A stretch of DNA of 64,000 bases, taken from NCBI GenBank assembly GCA_017591395.1, contig WEDG01001217.1, positions 1 through 64,000 on the forward strand, given 5' to 3'. Origin of the DNA: Schistocephalus solidus (taxonomy: Eukaryota > Platyhelminthes > Cestoda > Diphyllobothriidea > Diphyllobothriidae). Positions 12,276 through 24,031 of the stretch are shown in pieces. The notes below the pieces were generated by a model. That model was not told the origin of the DNA, did no database searches, and saw nothing but the letters and a program-made list of their open reading frames with translations. A program made the position numbers and the translations under genes. Every line of letters starts with the position of its first letter. Positions within the stretch are counted from its first letter, which is position 1.

Positions 12276-14660
12276 TGATGTGGTTAGGATCTCACTCGAT
12301 CTCATTCTGTCCCAATTCTGTATATACCTCACTGCACAAAGCATATGACGTACTGATCATCAGTGAAAACCGTGAAACAGCTGTCTGCGTCTTGCCTGTT
12401 GGGCCGTAAGCAACAAACCCCTGTATTAGATGTTCAAGGTGTTAGGAGTTTCAGCTGGGTTTCGCCGTGCCAGAGGGAAGGTGTGGCGAGACAGTGAGAT
12501 TCTACGTATATTAGAGGCCGTTGTTATGTTTTGGGCGCCAGTCAGCGAGCTGGCCACGCTGGGTAACATGATTCGCCAACCTCTACTAACGGAATAATAA
12601 AAAAATATATTCGAAGGACATGCCGTGTATGTTGAGATTTGCAAACATTCGTTAAATCGGAAATTCCGAAAGATCATAGCAACATATTTTACCTAGATGT
12701 TTCAGATGATCGTAATTAATACGTTTTGTTTTTACTGAGTATGGCAATTTTTATGTGAGGTCGAAAACATTAGGGCACAAGGGCATGAACTAGTTTAAGT
12801 TAATTTAGCTTGATCGGTAATTGATCTCGTCGTCTTTATAGTTTACAGTGTTATAGCTGTTTACTTTATAGAAAGATTACCTAAAGCATCCACAAATAAA
12901 CAAATTACTAAAATTTTTGGGAGTTTATAACATGGCTCTCATCCTCACCCACTCTATATGGCTTCAGTTTGTAATTTGATCTGGAAGATGAATCTAAGCC
13001 ATCTGGTTAGCCAAAAAAATTCCTCAATTTCATTAAAACGTCCTCAGTAATGTACATATTTTTTTTCCTGACATAAATAAGCGAAATTACTATTTTAATC
13101 GCAGTTAATATGATATTACATAAAATGGCTAAATTTATATGAAAGTAAGATTGATTGGTCTGATTAAATTATATTGCTGGAAGGACATATTTTTGATTAA
13201 CCTAGATATTAATTTTACAGATCCCTGGAGTTGGTCTCAAACTAAAAACACCAAGACACCAGGGTTGAGGAGTTACAGCACATCCGTTGAGTTATAATAC
13301 TTGACTTACGCATATATCACAAAAGTTGCCTTCCACCGTTGCCTGTTTTCAAAAAAACACTTAAAGTTATTTTGATTGCTAAGCATGGTCAGGTTTTTGG
13401 GCCATGAAATATCTTTACGACGCTATATGCCATGTGTGCACTGCTGGTTTCGCGTAAAGCACATGGTCATATCTGACTGAGATAGGTTCATTTTAAGGAC
13501 TACAAAATGCCTGAGAACGCTCACGCCCGAATATTTAAAATCGTATCACCTTTACATTATTATATTCATAATCAATCCAATTTTGCGCATTTAAAATTTC
13601 ATGGGAGTAAGGAAGAGCATGACAACTTAGTGTTTGTATGCTTAAACGCTCGGAATCATCAGAACGAATCTACTAAATGCTGTTTACCGAGAAGTTGGAT
13701 TTGACGGACCAAGTTTCCGTACATGTTGGAAATGGCACTTTCTGAATCCGTATAGAGCGGTCAACTAGACTAACCAAATGCACTTAAATTCAAGAAATAT
13801 TTATAATATTTCAGGGATGAAGTAAGATGTAATCACTTAATCCACTCATTAAAATTAGCAACCTGCTTTTCTATGAAATGAATAACACACGCACTCAGTT
13901 TCAAAAAAGCGTATGGACCAAAGCTTCATTGAAGCACGGCACACGCAATTTTAGGGAGGTTGGATTTTTCAACAAATGTTAATTGAGGAGTTGACCAAAT
14001 GCAGGTAATTTAATGCCTTTGCTCAGCTCATCATTATCGCACTTCTAAAATGATTGGGATCTAATCTTTTAACGTGAGCTGCTGCTTAAAATATCAGAGT
14101 AAATAGTCTCCGATGACATCTCGGGCGACATCCTTTACCGAAAGGGACTTCCAATTATTTTTCGAGAATATATTGGTCAAGCAGTAGTGTTTTAATCGAA
14201 AGGAATGTTTGACGTCCGAAAGCAGACATTTCTAGTGGTTAATTTAGCAAGAAGATGATGAACAAGATTTAACAAATCCCCCGAAGAGGAAAATTTTTTA
14301 TCATGAGTAGCTGCTCACCGTCTTATCAGATTATCTGCAAACAGAAACATAGTAAGTTAAGAACTCACAATGGGCGCTGCATTATTGAGTACTCTCTTAA
14401 TGCGGCTGCTGTGTAAATTACTATTACTTCCTAATAAGAGCTTTTGAGACCAGGTCGATTTCTATAGCAGCAAGTTTAGGCAAGCAAAACTCCGGGAATG
14501 CTCAGTATATGCATTGCACATAAGCAATAAAAATGCCTTCATGAAACGGCAGCGGGTTTTTGTCAAGTTTAAGCAGGGCTCCTCGGAAGGAAACTTAGCT
14601 TCCATTTCATCAGCGTATGCAAATTAGGAGTGAATTTGGGATGTGAGCGGATCGTGCCCT
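12276..14660. other. No recognisable feature
   Basis: AT-rich DNA; no coding domain, RNA gene or repeat partner seen in this window. Confidence 0.45.
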
Positions 14661-14664
14661 TTTG

Positions 14665-15215
14665 CGTGAAATCTCGTTCATGTATGTTTGGGAGGACAGG
14701 TCTTGTACTTCTTACGCTCAGACGGAGTCAGTAACTGCGCATATTCTATGCACCAGTTAACTGGCCAGCTCAGCCAGAAACTGGGAAGGAAAAAAAAGAG
14801 TGCTGTCGACAGCTCAGCGCATTTCCTGACGCGCTCGACGCTATGAAGATGCGCTAAAAGCCGTGGCTTGGAAGCTTGCCAACTGACGGGATAACTCGGA
14901 TCGCATAGTCAGCCCAGTGTGATTTTTGTGCGGAGTGGCTGACTGGCGAACTGAGAATCAGGCTGCAACAGCTCCTTATTAATGTGGCCTCTATGGCATT
15001 CCTACCATTTGGGATCCAAGCCAGGTGTCGTGATAAGCCCAGGGTTGGCTCTGCCCACGCACACCACCCGCGCGCCCTCCCGACTCCAGTCTTATTGACG
15101 CTGTCATCACATCGGGCTGAGGTTGAGGACGGAGAGAGAGTGCGGTAGATGCAGCGCAAGTCCACTTCCAAGTAAAACTAAGCCCTGCGCAATTCATCGT
15201 GCCTGTTACCTGCCT
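14665..15215 (+). repeat. Composite short-repeat family copy
   Basis: Three modules also found at 40.4-41.2 kb occur here in a different order. 14665-14790 resembles 40755-40865, 14920-14990 resembles 40640-40710 (GTGGCTGACTGG core), and 15005-15215 resembles 40425-40575 and the tandem units (GGGATCC-AGCCAGGTG, AGAGAGTGCGGTAG, GCAGCGCAAG). GC content is higher than in the surrounding DNA. The minus-strand frames across it are shadows. Confidence 0.6.
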
Positions 15216-15597
15216 GCCGGCAGCATGCAGTGGGCATGGTCAAAATCCGAAGGTCAAACTATCATATGCGAATAATTCCAAAGCGAATACAGCATGAATA
15301 TCTGATTCCTACCCTTCAGTAGGGAAACTAACTCGTGCAAAATGGCCAAATCGGCAAAGGTTGATAAGCACTCGCAAATCGGCATCAACGCATATACCAA
15401 AGCTTTGAAATATTTGAAATATTAATAAGAAACTTTGCTGACGGTTGTATGCGGACTTTACCTTTTTTCTCGGTTGAATCAAAAGGAACGTAAGGACAAT
15501 TAATCGGTTTTGTGAATTTCTTGAAAAATAAATGATAGATTTTCAAAAAAAAAATGAAAAAAAACATTTTTTTGCTATATATTGGAGCTTTCTTTGC

Positions 15598-15857
15598 TGC
15601 ATTTGTTTTTTTAATGCCCCATTCCAAAACTGCAAGTACACCACAGAATATCCGAATATATACTAAGATTTTGCGAAAACTGCTAAGCTTTTGTCCTGCT
15701 TTTTGTGACAGAGAATGTCAGCATTTGCGCAGAATAATTCCTGAAGCGGAATTCCTTGCTTTCTTTTTGAAACAATGTGAATACTTACACTTGCCTTCAC
15801 CTGCTTTTATTTGAATTAAGATCAAACATTCCGTAGTTATTTGAAACCTGTATTACA
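15598..15857 (+). repeat. Diverged dispersed repeat, copy A
   Basis: Shares with 37428-37840 the blocks TAATGCCC, CTGCAA(G/A)TACAC, ATCCGAATA-ATACTAAGATTTT and AATTAAGATCAAAC in the same order. The second copy contains extra sequence in the middle. An ORF of 86 codons at 15554-15814 (M-K-rich start followed by a hydrophobic stretch) overlaps it but is not conserved in the partner, so I do not call a gene. Confidence 0.45.
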
Positions 15858-18374
15858 TATACTTATTTTATAGTAAAATGAAAAAAAGCTGTGGAATTTT
15901 TTCTGTGATATTAGATAACATAGGAAATTACCTTAAATTCTGACAACCTCCAATTTCGCCCAAATCTTGTCTGTTTTCCCCTCAATATATAAGACTGAAT
16001 ATGCGGTATTATTTAGAAAAAGGCTTTTTGAACTCCAACTCCACTGAAAAATCTAAAAAAGACTTAATTTCCATGAAAACACTTACTGTTACTTTGGTTG
16101 CTCATTCAATACGTGAGGTCATCTGCTGTTTGCAAATGTAAAGTGTAAACAAAAAAGTGTTTCTTAAAGCATACTGATTTTTATACATACAAAGCTTTTC
16201 GGTAATATCTTGTTACCTATATTTTATTTTAAAGCAGCTAACTGGCGTAATATATGGAAAAATCTTATGAAGTAGACTAATTAGGAAACAACTATATTAT
16301 CTTTTAAGCTAATATATTTTTTCATTTAGCATACTGCCAACGACTGAATTGTCACTGTAAAATTGTTTTGGCCTTCAATGCATTGCCAATCAAGCAATAC
16401 TTACATAACACTCGTGAAATAATTATTTTTTTTATTACACATCAGTTCTGTAATGATTTATTATATGCAGAAATATTACGATTTAATTGCCCGAAAACAG
16501 ATTTTTCATGACGATATTTGACAAAACCCTGAATTATAGATTCGTACATAAAATTCATCATTATATTTTATTGAAAATGGAAATTAAGGGGTTTATGTTT
16601 TGAAATGATAGACCAACGTGCGATGGTTTAACTACAGACTGGGACTGATTATGATGAGCTTGAGTGAGAATCCGAAATGTCACGTTTATACGTTTCTCAT
16701 TTAGGCAATCGTGTCCCCTTCTTCGTAAATGACTCCTAAAAATCGCCTGTTCACTCCTGTCGGCAATCAGATACTTATTTTATTTTAAGCATCCCTATTG
16801 GTGTACGCGCGACAGATGTCCTACGTTGTACTGATGGCAAGACACTTGGCGATTGGCATTTGCGAGGTATCCTTACAGACTCGTAATTAAATAGGAAATA
16901 CAAGAAGACAACTTAAACGAATTTCGTGATTATGATCAAGAGCCTTCTACAAGAGTACACATGAGTATAGACAGTATACAAGTATTTCATTGCAATATCG
17001 TTTAAATATTTAATCCACAGATTAAAAATTAAAAAGGTAACAGTTTACAATCTTTTAATGAACCTTGTGGGACCGCATACATACTCGCTGCAAATTCTGA
17101 ACGTCTTCATTATATTTGGCACGGAAAATTGAAAGATAACACAGGTTTGGAAATAATTTCTTATGATGCGAAACCGAGAAACGTATATCAAACCAAACTC
17201 CAAACAGTACTCTTGGGAATTGCTACAGATTAGTACCTGTCGGAACTTTGCCTATTCCAAAACTCTGACAAATTTGATGCTTCGTTTAGCTCAAATACTG
17301 TAAAAATAGTTCATTCTAATTAACTGTACTGCGCATTACCGTAAATGTTTTAATAACTATCAAAAAAGAGACGCAATCACTGAAACAAGAGCTTTCTTAG
17401 CCCGATATTCCGGATTTTGTCTCCAACCCATTTGCAGAGACCAGTAGTAGATGAGGATATATATCATTTTTAGTTTTCATTAAACTATTTGTCTCAAACT
17501 TTTATATCCACTTGATCTACTTCTGTATATCAAGGCAGATTTTTCACAAAGGCGAATTGCTGAAAGTTATAATTTCGAATAAAATGCACCATCTAATATA
17601 AACAAGCACACAACTAATATTATTTGCTGTTATGCCTATCGAAAGCCAACTTTATTCAGCAAATTTCGCTGCAGTGCCACTAGCTTTTTATTCAAAGGTG
17701 CAAAACATACTTGCTTTTTGCAGTGTTCATCGTTTGGTTTTTAATAATTAAAGCGCACCATGAGAAACTATATTAAGATTCATTAATGGAAGCAATGTGT
17801 GCGGGAGATTTTGTCGGCAAAACGCAGCTGGCAGTCACAACCTTTATCTTGAAAATTATGGTTTTTCAAATCAAGTGTTATAAACGTTCCTTTTTATGTC
17901 TGGCTATCCGCATATTCACAGCTTACCTTTCACATAGAGGTCGATTGCGTGACGTAAGATTGCCCGGCTCATGTTTGCTCGGAAATTTTTAAAAAAGTGA
18001 GGGTCAAAAGAATTCTTGCTCAACTGGCTTTTTTACGCATGCCATCCTTAGTGAAAACTCTTATTCCATCTAGAGTTTTTGTGTGAAGCAGATATTACAG
18101 TAAGGGGAAAAAGATGAGCTACATTTGTAAAAATCAGTATATCATGACATGAAGCCTCCAGGTGCCGTAGAGCTTCATTTTTTACTGTTAAGTATCACTC
18201 GAATGACCTGAGAGTTTTAACCGATGGGCTTAAATTTAGCACAGAATCTACCACACTATCATACTGTGCAAAACTGCAGGCCAGCCGCAAGTACGGTGTC
18301 GTGTGCGTGAATTAGCTTATAGTGATAATAGTAATAAAGTATAGTAATATATAGTAATAGTATAGTAACATAGT
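15858..18374. other. No recognisable feature
   Basis: About 2.5 kb of strongly AT-rich sequence with very few open frames; nothing identifiable. Confidence 0.5.
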
Positions 18375-18500
18375 CTGCTCTACTCTCACTGGGCCCAATG
18401 TCGAGACAGTCAAGAAAACTGGAGACGGGATCGGACGAAGGCGACTAGCGTGGCGTGAAACATAACCTAGGCTGTCCACCGCACACCTTGATATACACGA
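18375..18500 (-). repeat. Short-repeat family fragment, inverted
   Basis: Contains, in reverse complement, the block GGGCCCAATGTCGAGACAG followed by TCAAGAAAACTGGAGACGGG, matching the CCTCCAGTCTTCTTGACTC region of the units at 40904-41630. This is a partial, minus-oriented copy of that family. Confidence 0.5.
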
Positions 18501-20321
18501 CGCTGACCAGGATTTCACAAAACAAGAAGTGTCCGGAGACTCCTACCGAATGGCTGATGCATTTTTTGTCTCCGCTTTTACCTCACACAATAGACTTTGG
18601 AAGCTCAAATGAGTGCAGAAACGGTTCGGACGAACGAACAGCCTCCTTCTTCCCTAATAAAACCTCAAGTCAGGCGCACTTAGCTACCGGGTCTGCACCC
18701 AACCGACTGCAACCGGGGGTGCGAGAGGGTAACGTCCACCTTACTGTAATGCGGGGTGTGCTCCTCTTGCTACGAGGCCTATCCTAGTGCTCGCGTATAG
18801 ACTAACAACCTAGAATGAAGAGAACGATAACAAACATATTTAAGGGACATTGGAATGATAATTTCCGGTAACTAGTGACGACCAAGTCCAGATAATAGTG
18901 CATAACTGACTCGCTAGGGCATTCGGTTTGGTGTCCCAACCAGACCTTGTAGCCGGCAGGGGAGAAGATTAAAAAAGGCATTCGCGCGACAAGCAGTTGG
19001 TGTAGACGGCAGATGAGTGAAAAAGGAACCGGAATAAAATCAAAAAGGCGATTCTGGAAGACAAAGTATTTTCAGATCAGATATGTACATGTGAGGAACA
19101 CCATGCTGGTTTGCAACCTGAAAGATAGAACCATGGCCGCATTCAGACTGTGGTGCCTTCGGTACTACCTTACAGGACAACTTCAATGGAAGGGATTGAT
19201 CAGCCGATAGAACGCGAGGGCCAACTGTGACAGCTGCTGTTCCTAGCGCAGAAGCAAGCGCGATTTCTTCGTGTCCTCCAGATAGTCTTCACCCTCAGAA
19301 ATGGAAGAATCTCGCGCATTGCACACGGACACCTTATTTGCAGCTGCTGTAGTCGGAGACGGCTCGGTTTTCATGCTATTTGCGGTGAAAAGCTGCCTTA
19401 GGGGCCCTTATTTGGGCTGCAACCTCCAGGTGGCCTTAAGGCGAATCAGAATTGCAATCAGAGACCACCTAGGTAGCTGACACTGCCGGCTGCGCAAGAA
19501 GTGCCGAAGAGGAGGAGAGAGTTGCCATCTTTTAATTCCGTTTTAACCATCTGACGTCTTCTCGAGTCAGATTGGGGCTTGTAAAAGTCTACCAAAAAGT
19601 AGGACGAGACGTTACGAGTTCAGTAAAATTAGCAAAACAGTCAATATAGAAGTCAAAACCACTTCGAGTAGCAGTGAGTTCCAGGAAAAGCAGAACAATC
19701 CAAGGGATCTGACGGGAAAGAGCGGATAGCACAGCTGGGGAACGCCTATCTGATTCCATAAATGTTTGGTGGTTCCCATGTCGACGGCAATTTCATAAGG
19801 TAGCAAGGCACACGAAAGAGTATATTTTTTTAATAAACTAACCGAATCCACAGCGAAATTAGATTGGTCTAAGTTGCAAAAGACAGTGAGTTAATGTGAC
19901 GTCTGGGCCACCAGCAGCATGAACCATAGCTGCTGAAAAAAAGAAATTCAAATGTGACATTAACCTCGGAAGAATGTGGTGGGCTTTTGGTACAGCTTTC
20001 CTTTCCAACTCATCCGCATTTGCGCAAACTAGGTGGACTCGAGTGAATAACCGACTGTTTTACTAAACACCATTGCGAATTGGCAGGCTTTTACAATGTA
20101 ACCGCCTTTTTATCTCCTCCATTCACTTGCGAATTTTTCGGATGTGCATACGGACTGGCCAATTATTTTTTATTAGTTACTGCTATTAACCACTGTTTAT
20201 TTGTTTTAATTACAATTATAAGCGTATTTGCAAATGACGCCAGTACTGGCTTGAAGAAATTCTGGTGCAAAAATTTTGCGACTCATTCACGGATCGTTCA
20301 TGGTATCGACAGTTGCAGTTT
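18501..20321. other. No recognisable feature
   Basis: Mixed-composition DNA between a short-repeat fragment and the left arm of the large inverted repeat. No domain or repeat partner seen. Confidence 0.4.
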
Positions 20322-20560
20322 CTGGCCGGCCGCTCCAGAGGATGGCGGAGCTGGCACTCACCTCCTCCAGCTGACCCTGCTCACAGAATCGGGTCTCGCT
20401 GAGAGCTGCAATGTCCAACTTGTAGTGCACCATTTCCCGAGTGACAAGCGCCGTCCTCTGCTCCACTCGATTGCTCTTTGGATTGTCTTTAAGAAACGGA
20501 AAATTCAAGGCTGCTTGTGTGAGTGGATTCACCTGAGCAACCCAGTGAGTTTGTCGGGGG
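20322..20560 (-). pseudogene. RTE endonuclease N-terminal fragment
   Basis: Minus-strand reading gives LKDNPKSNRVEQRTALVTRE then LDIAALSETRFCEQGQLEE and WSGRP, the N-terminal part of an AP-type endonuclease with the SETRF block that carries the catalytic glutamate. The rest of the ORF is missing here but continues in the other arm. The fragment cannot be functional. Confidence 0.8.
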
Positions 20561-21059
20561 CGCTTTTGACAGTAAGATTTGTCGTTATTTGAGGTAAAAG
20601 AACGCGTATTTTGCGATCTGCGAACCGCAGCCGGCTGCAGAAGACAAGATACTCAATATTTGTTTAGAGCACCTTTTCTAGCCCGTTCTTTTAAAAGGAG
20701 GTAAGCAAGTTGTCTCTAAATAGAGCTACTCGCATATCCCAGATGGCTGCCGAACTCCACTATGGCTCACGGTTTTTTTAGTGGCTTAGCGTGCCAAGTT
20801 AGCCTGGGCCACACACGGGGTTGCTGCCGCCCCCACCGTAGGACGTTTTGAGAGGGGGGATGTGGGAACTTTGGGATTCAAATAAACCGGGCGTGGAGGC
20901 ACCCGCAGCACCGGAGATCCTCACCTGGTTTAGCACATCGGTCGTGACGGTTACCCGGTGTGTGGACACTGGGAATAACCCAGCAAAGTGGAGCCATAGG
21001 GAAGATATTTGTTGCAGTTAAAGGCGGCCATCTGACCATTTACCACCTGTACGAGACAA

Positions 21060-21230
21060 ATGGTGCGACTAAATGCTATCTCTGTGGTGCTAACCCCAAA
21101 ACGTCTTGCTCCAAATGCAAATTGTAAGATAACGGACCCGGAACTCCTAGGAAAAGCTTTTGACGTAATAAGTAAATATCCCGCGTTGGATTCCAAGCTG
21201 CACCCTTGTTTGATTATTCGCCACAAATGA
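21060..21230 (+). CDS. Small unidentified ORF conserved in both arms, copy 1
   Basis: A 56-codon frame beginning MVRLNAISVVL and ending LHPCLIIRHK. Its counterpart in the other arm (25584-25402, minus) is also open and matches along its length with mostly conservative changes and one in-frame 12-base indel. The frame crosses an arm region with no other identified content. I recognise no family. It could be an exon fragment, a piece of an unknown element, or chance openness. Retained frame across an indel is the only support for coding. Confidence 0.3.
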   Translation: MVRLNAISVVLTPKRLAPNANCKITDPELLGKAFDVISKYPALDSKLHPCLIIRHK

Positions 21231-22536
21231 AGCAGAAATTGGTCTACATTTCACGTGTTTACAAGGTGGCTCACTTTATTTATGGGTATTGTTTGCATAG
21301 TTACTAAATGTATTTCACACACTAAGGTTTACTTCTTTCGCTGTCTGACAGGATGTACACGTGAGCGTGGACAAAAAGCAAGAGAGTGCGGCTGAAAGAG
21401 ACGCAGTGTTAGCAGACCAGGATTGTTCCGTGTGCTGCTATGGGAAGTGGCCTACGTGAAGCTATAAGCTGGTAGGCCGCACATTTGCAGGCACCGATAC
21501 ATACTGGTGCTTAATACTTATTTATACATGCAGTCATACAAAATGCCACTACTAAAATAGTATTTTCGAAATCTAAGAGGCATTGTTTTTTTTAAAAAAA
21601 AAATCTGTCACGAGTTAACAAAGTATAGCATTCGTGTCTCGATTATCTGCAAATTGCTTAATTTCCTTTTAGGTATATAATTTGAAGCTAGCATGGCAAG
21701 TCCTTGAGTGACTGAAAGTGAAATTTGTTGGGGCCTATTGTATATGTGGTCAAACCTATAACTGCGTTGATGTCCAGAGTGACGAAAAATAATAATCATC
21801 AAAGTACGTCTTTTGGACATGGCCGATTGACATTTCAGAATATACGCAGGTGTCAGCGCCTGTAATGCAAACGCAATTCATAATTAACTTGTGGCCCTGA
21901 GAATTCGTTTTAATTGATATTTTTGCGCACACATTTATGTAGATTCATGTACAATCACGAACTTTATACTTTACGAAAGTATTCTTTGGCCCAAAGGTAA
22001 TGTTGGTCAATTTGTGTTAAAAACGTTTAATATCTAATGCTAAAATACGACGCACCTCTGCTTAAGTCAAACCTGTAATGCAAATGACACTGAGCAAGAT
22101 ATGTGCGATGTTTCAGACTATTTTAAGGCTAGTACAATGATGAGAAGACTGCAATATTTACCTTCCTGAAATTATGCGCAAGTCTACCTAGGGATTAGGA
22201 ATAGGTAGGATTACGGTAAGAAAATGTTAAAATAGCAAGGGATATAGTGCAGAGATTAACGTCTGTAATCAATTTTGACGCTTATTTTTCCGCCTCTTGT
22301 CTTAGCTTATTTTTACGAACAATAGCAAGTCCTTAATTATACGAAAGACCAAAGCATTTGACGGGTCTTTTAACGTGTCTTACTATGAGTTAGCGTTTTG
22401 GTTCTATCGTTGTGGGTTGAACGCACCTGGTACCTCCGAATCTGAGTTGTTGTAATTTAACAACACCTGAGATAACTGTAAGCATATTGGGCTGAATAAA
22501 AAACCTGTTTTCCCCGGCGTTTTGGTTTGATACTTA

Positions 22537-23088
22537 AACTTCTAGGCCTAAGAAATTATGACATCGCCGACCCGGGATATGTGGGACATTGGCCTTTTGT
22601 CTTCATCGGATTAAAACTGAAATATCTACCAGCTTCTTTGTTAAACTAAATTTTGCACCACTTGTCTTCGCGCTAGCCTAGATTTGGAGGCAGGACTATT
22701 GCATCCTCTTTCAATCCCAATGTTTGTTGTTCTCATTAAATAAAAGTACATGTTTTCGATACCGCACGTCACGATTGATGCCATCGTCAGGATCGTATAT
22801 AAATGGAGGACACGTTGGTGTGCATTCTTTTTCGTTTGATATATTAAGTTGGAAAATGTAGACTGTTTATTTATTCTGAGTCTTTTTATTCAATTATTGA
22901 GTGCACATATCAGCATTGCTGCTTACTGATTATGGGTTAATAAGAGTTTCGCCTTTGTTGCTAAAAGCTCAAAGATCACTTACCGAACTCTCTTTTCCGT
23001 TCTGCCTTTCTCTCGAGCACCACCATAAGCCGTACAGTGGCTAGTAGTAGACTAAGACGATAAGTATTGATATTAAAGACAAAAGACA
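22537..23088. other. Spacer of the inverted repeat, left part
   Basis: Single-copy AT-rich sequence between the arms; nothing recognised. Confidence 0.4.
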
Positions 23089-23229
23089 CTGGAATGCCCA
23101 TTTATGGCTTATTGTTGTCGTTAGGCGGTCATACCCTACCCAGGTGGTGTACCACGCTAGGATTAAACCCGTGACCTTTTGATCAGAAGCCAAACGCTCT
23201 AACCATTGTACAATGGACTCGTTGTCTTG
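23089..23229 (-). repeat. tRNA-headed SINE-like copy 1
   Basis: On the minus strand a tRNA-like head runs from about 23225 to 23153, with a box-B-like GGGTTTAATCC (23170-23160) and an upstream box-A-like CAATGGTTAGAGCG. A body follows that contains the complement of TGGAATGCCCATTT. The same order of head and body occurs in the copy at 23402-23528, which supports a SINE rather than an isolated tRNA gene. Confidence 0.6.
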
Positions 23230-23401
23230 AGCCTTAGCTCGGGAATTTTGGCTTGCATTCGTTGATGAACGCTCACCGATAGCTAATGGAAGGCACTCGT
23301 TCCTCTCTGCCTTCAAGCGCCCTCTCAAGAACTGCTGGAAGTCGCACAGCGGCTGAGTAGTAAAAAAGGTAGACGAATATTGCCGGCCAAAACAAGGGAG
23401 C

Positions 23402-23528
23402 CTGGAATGTCAATTTCTAGCATATTGGTCGTCGTTGGCAAGTCATATGCAAACCATGGATCGAAACCGCGACCCGTTGAACAGAAGTCAAACGCCTTAA
23501 TCATTTGGACCACAGGCTCTTTGACTAG
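23402..23528 (-). repeat. tRNA-headed SINE-like copy 2
   Basis: The minus-strand head has TGGTCCAAATGATTAAGGCG (23511-23492) as box A and GGTTTCGATCC (23468-23458) as box B. An anticodon arm can be drawn as TTGA-loop-TCAA with the seven-base loop CTTCTGT; the loop has T at position 33 and TCT as apparent anticodon. The body matches copy 1. The box B carries one extra T relative to consensus. I read it as a SINE derived from a tRNA rather than a working tRNA-Arg gene. Confidence 0.6.
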
Positions 23529-24031
23529 GCTATACTCGTGTGTTGCACCAACTGGGTTTTGTATGACTGGCTGACCACGGCTTATAAGCCAGAAATGGCC
23601 ATTTCAGTCTTCTTTGTTTTAGTCGCCAATATTTATCTGATAAGTGATTGAAACTGAGCATGAATTACTTGGTAATTGGGACCTTTGTAAGTGATGATGC
23701 GATATCTGGTGTGAACTTAAACATCCCGTTACTATTTAAGTAATTGTATCTGTCTGCATATTTTGAGTTGCCTAGATATCTACTTGGAGTTAACTGAGGC
23801 TTTTAGGACATAAATGTCCCAGCTGAGCAATGTTTTCTTTTAATGCTACGAAATCTTCCGCATGTTAAGCATCTTACGGACTGAACGAATTTCCTAATGG
23901 ATAAAGAGTGACCTAACCATCTAGGGATATAGTCACCAAAGAAATCACTTTGCCTGGAGCGTTCATAGATAAACGGACAGTTCTGACTCTGCTTCATTAT
24001 TGCATAACTTTTCCTATGCCTTAATTCTTGA
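23529..24031. other. Spacer of the inverted repeat, right part
   Basis: Nothing recognised. Ends where the right arm begins, near the TTTAAGGTATCAAACC block. Confidence 0.4.

Larger units (their letters stand above)
20322..22536 (-). repeat. Left arm of a large inverted repeat
   Basis: This 2.2 kb stretch is the reverse complement of 24032-26322 along its length, with small indels and substitutions. It carries the start of an RTE endonuclease ORF on the minus strand (20322-20560), the RTE-like 5' region with a CTTAGCGTGCCAAG block near 20786, and about 1.5 kb of unidentified sequence present in the other arm too. RTE homology stops abruptly near 20322-20330, just after the residues WSGRP. 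Confidence 0.85.

Noticed and set aside
15554..15814. An 86-codon secreted-protein-like ORF with a hydrophobic start
   Set aside because: The start lies in an A/T homopolymer tract and the reading frame is not kept in the related repeat at 37.4 kb.
23089..23528. CRISPR-like or satellite array in the inverted-repeat spacer
   Set aside because: Only two imperfect units exist, each with tRNA-type internal promoter boxes; a SINE-like explanation is enough.
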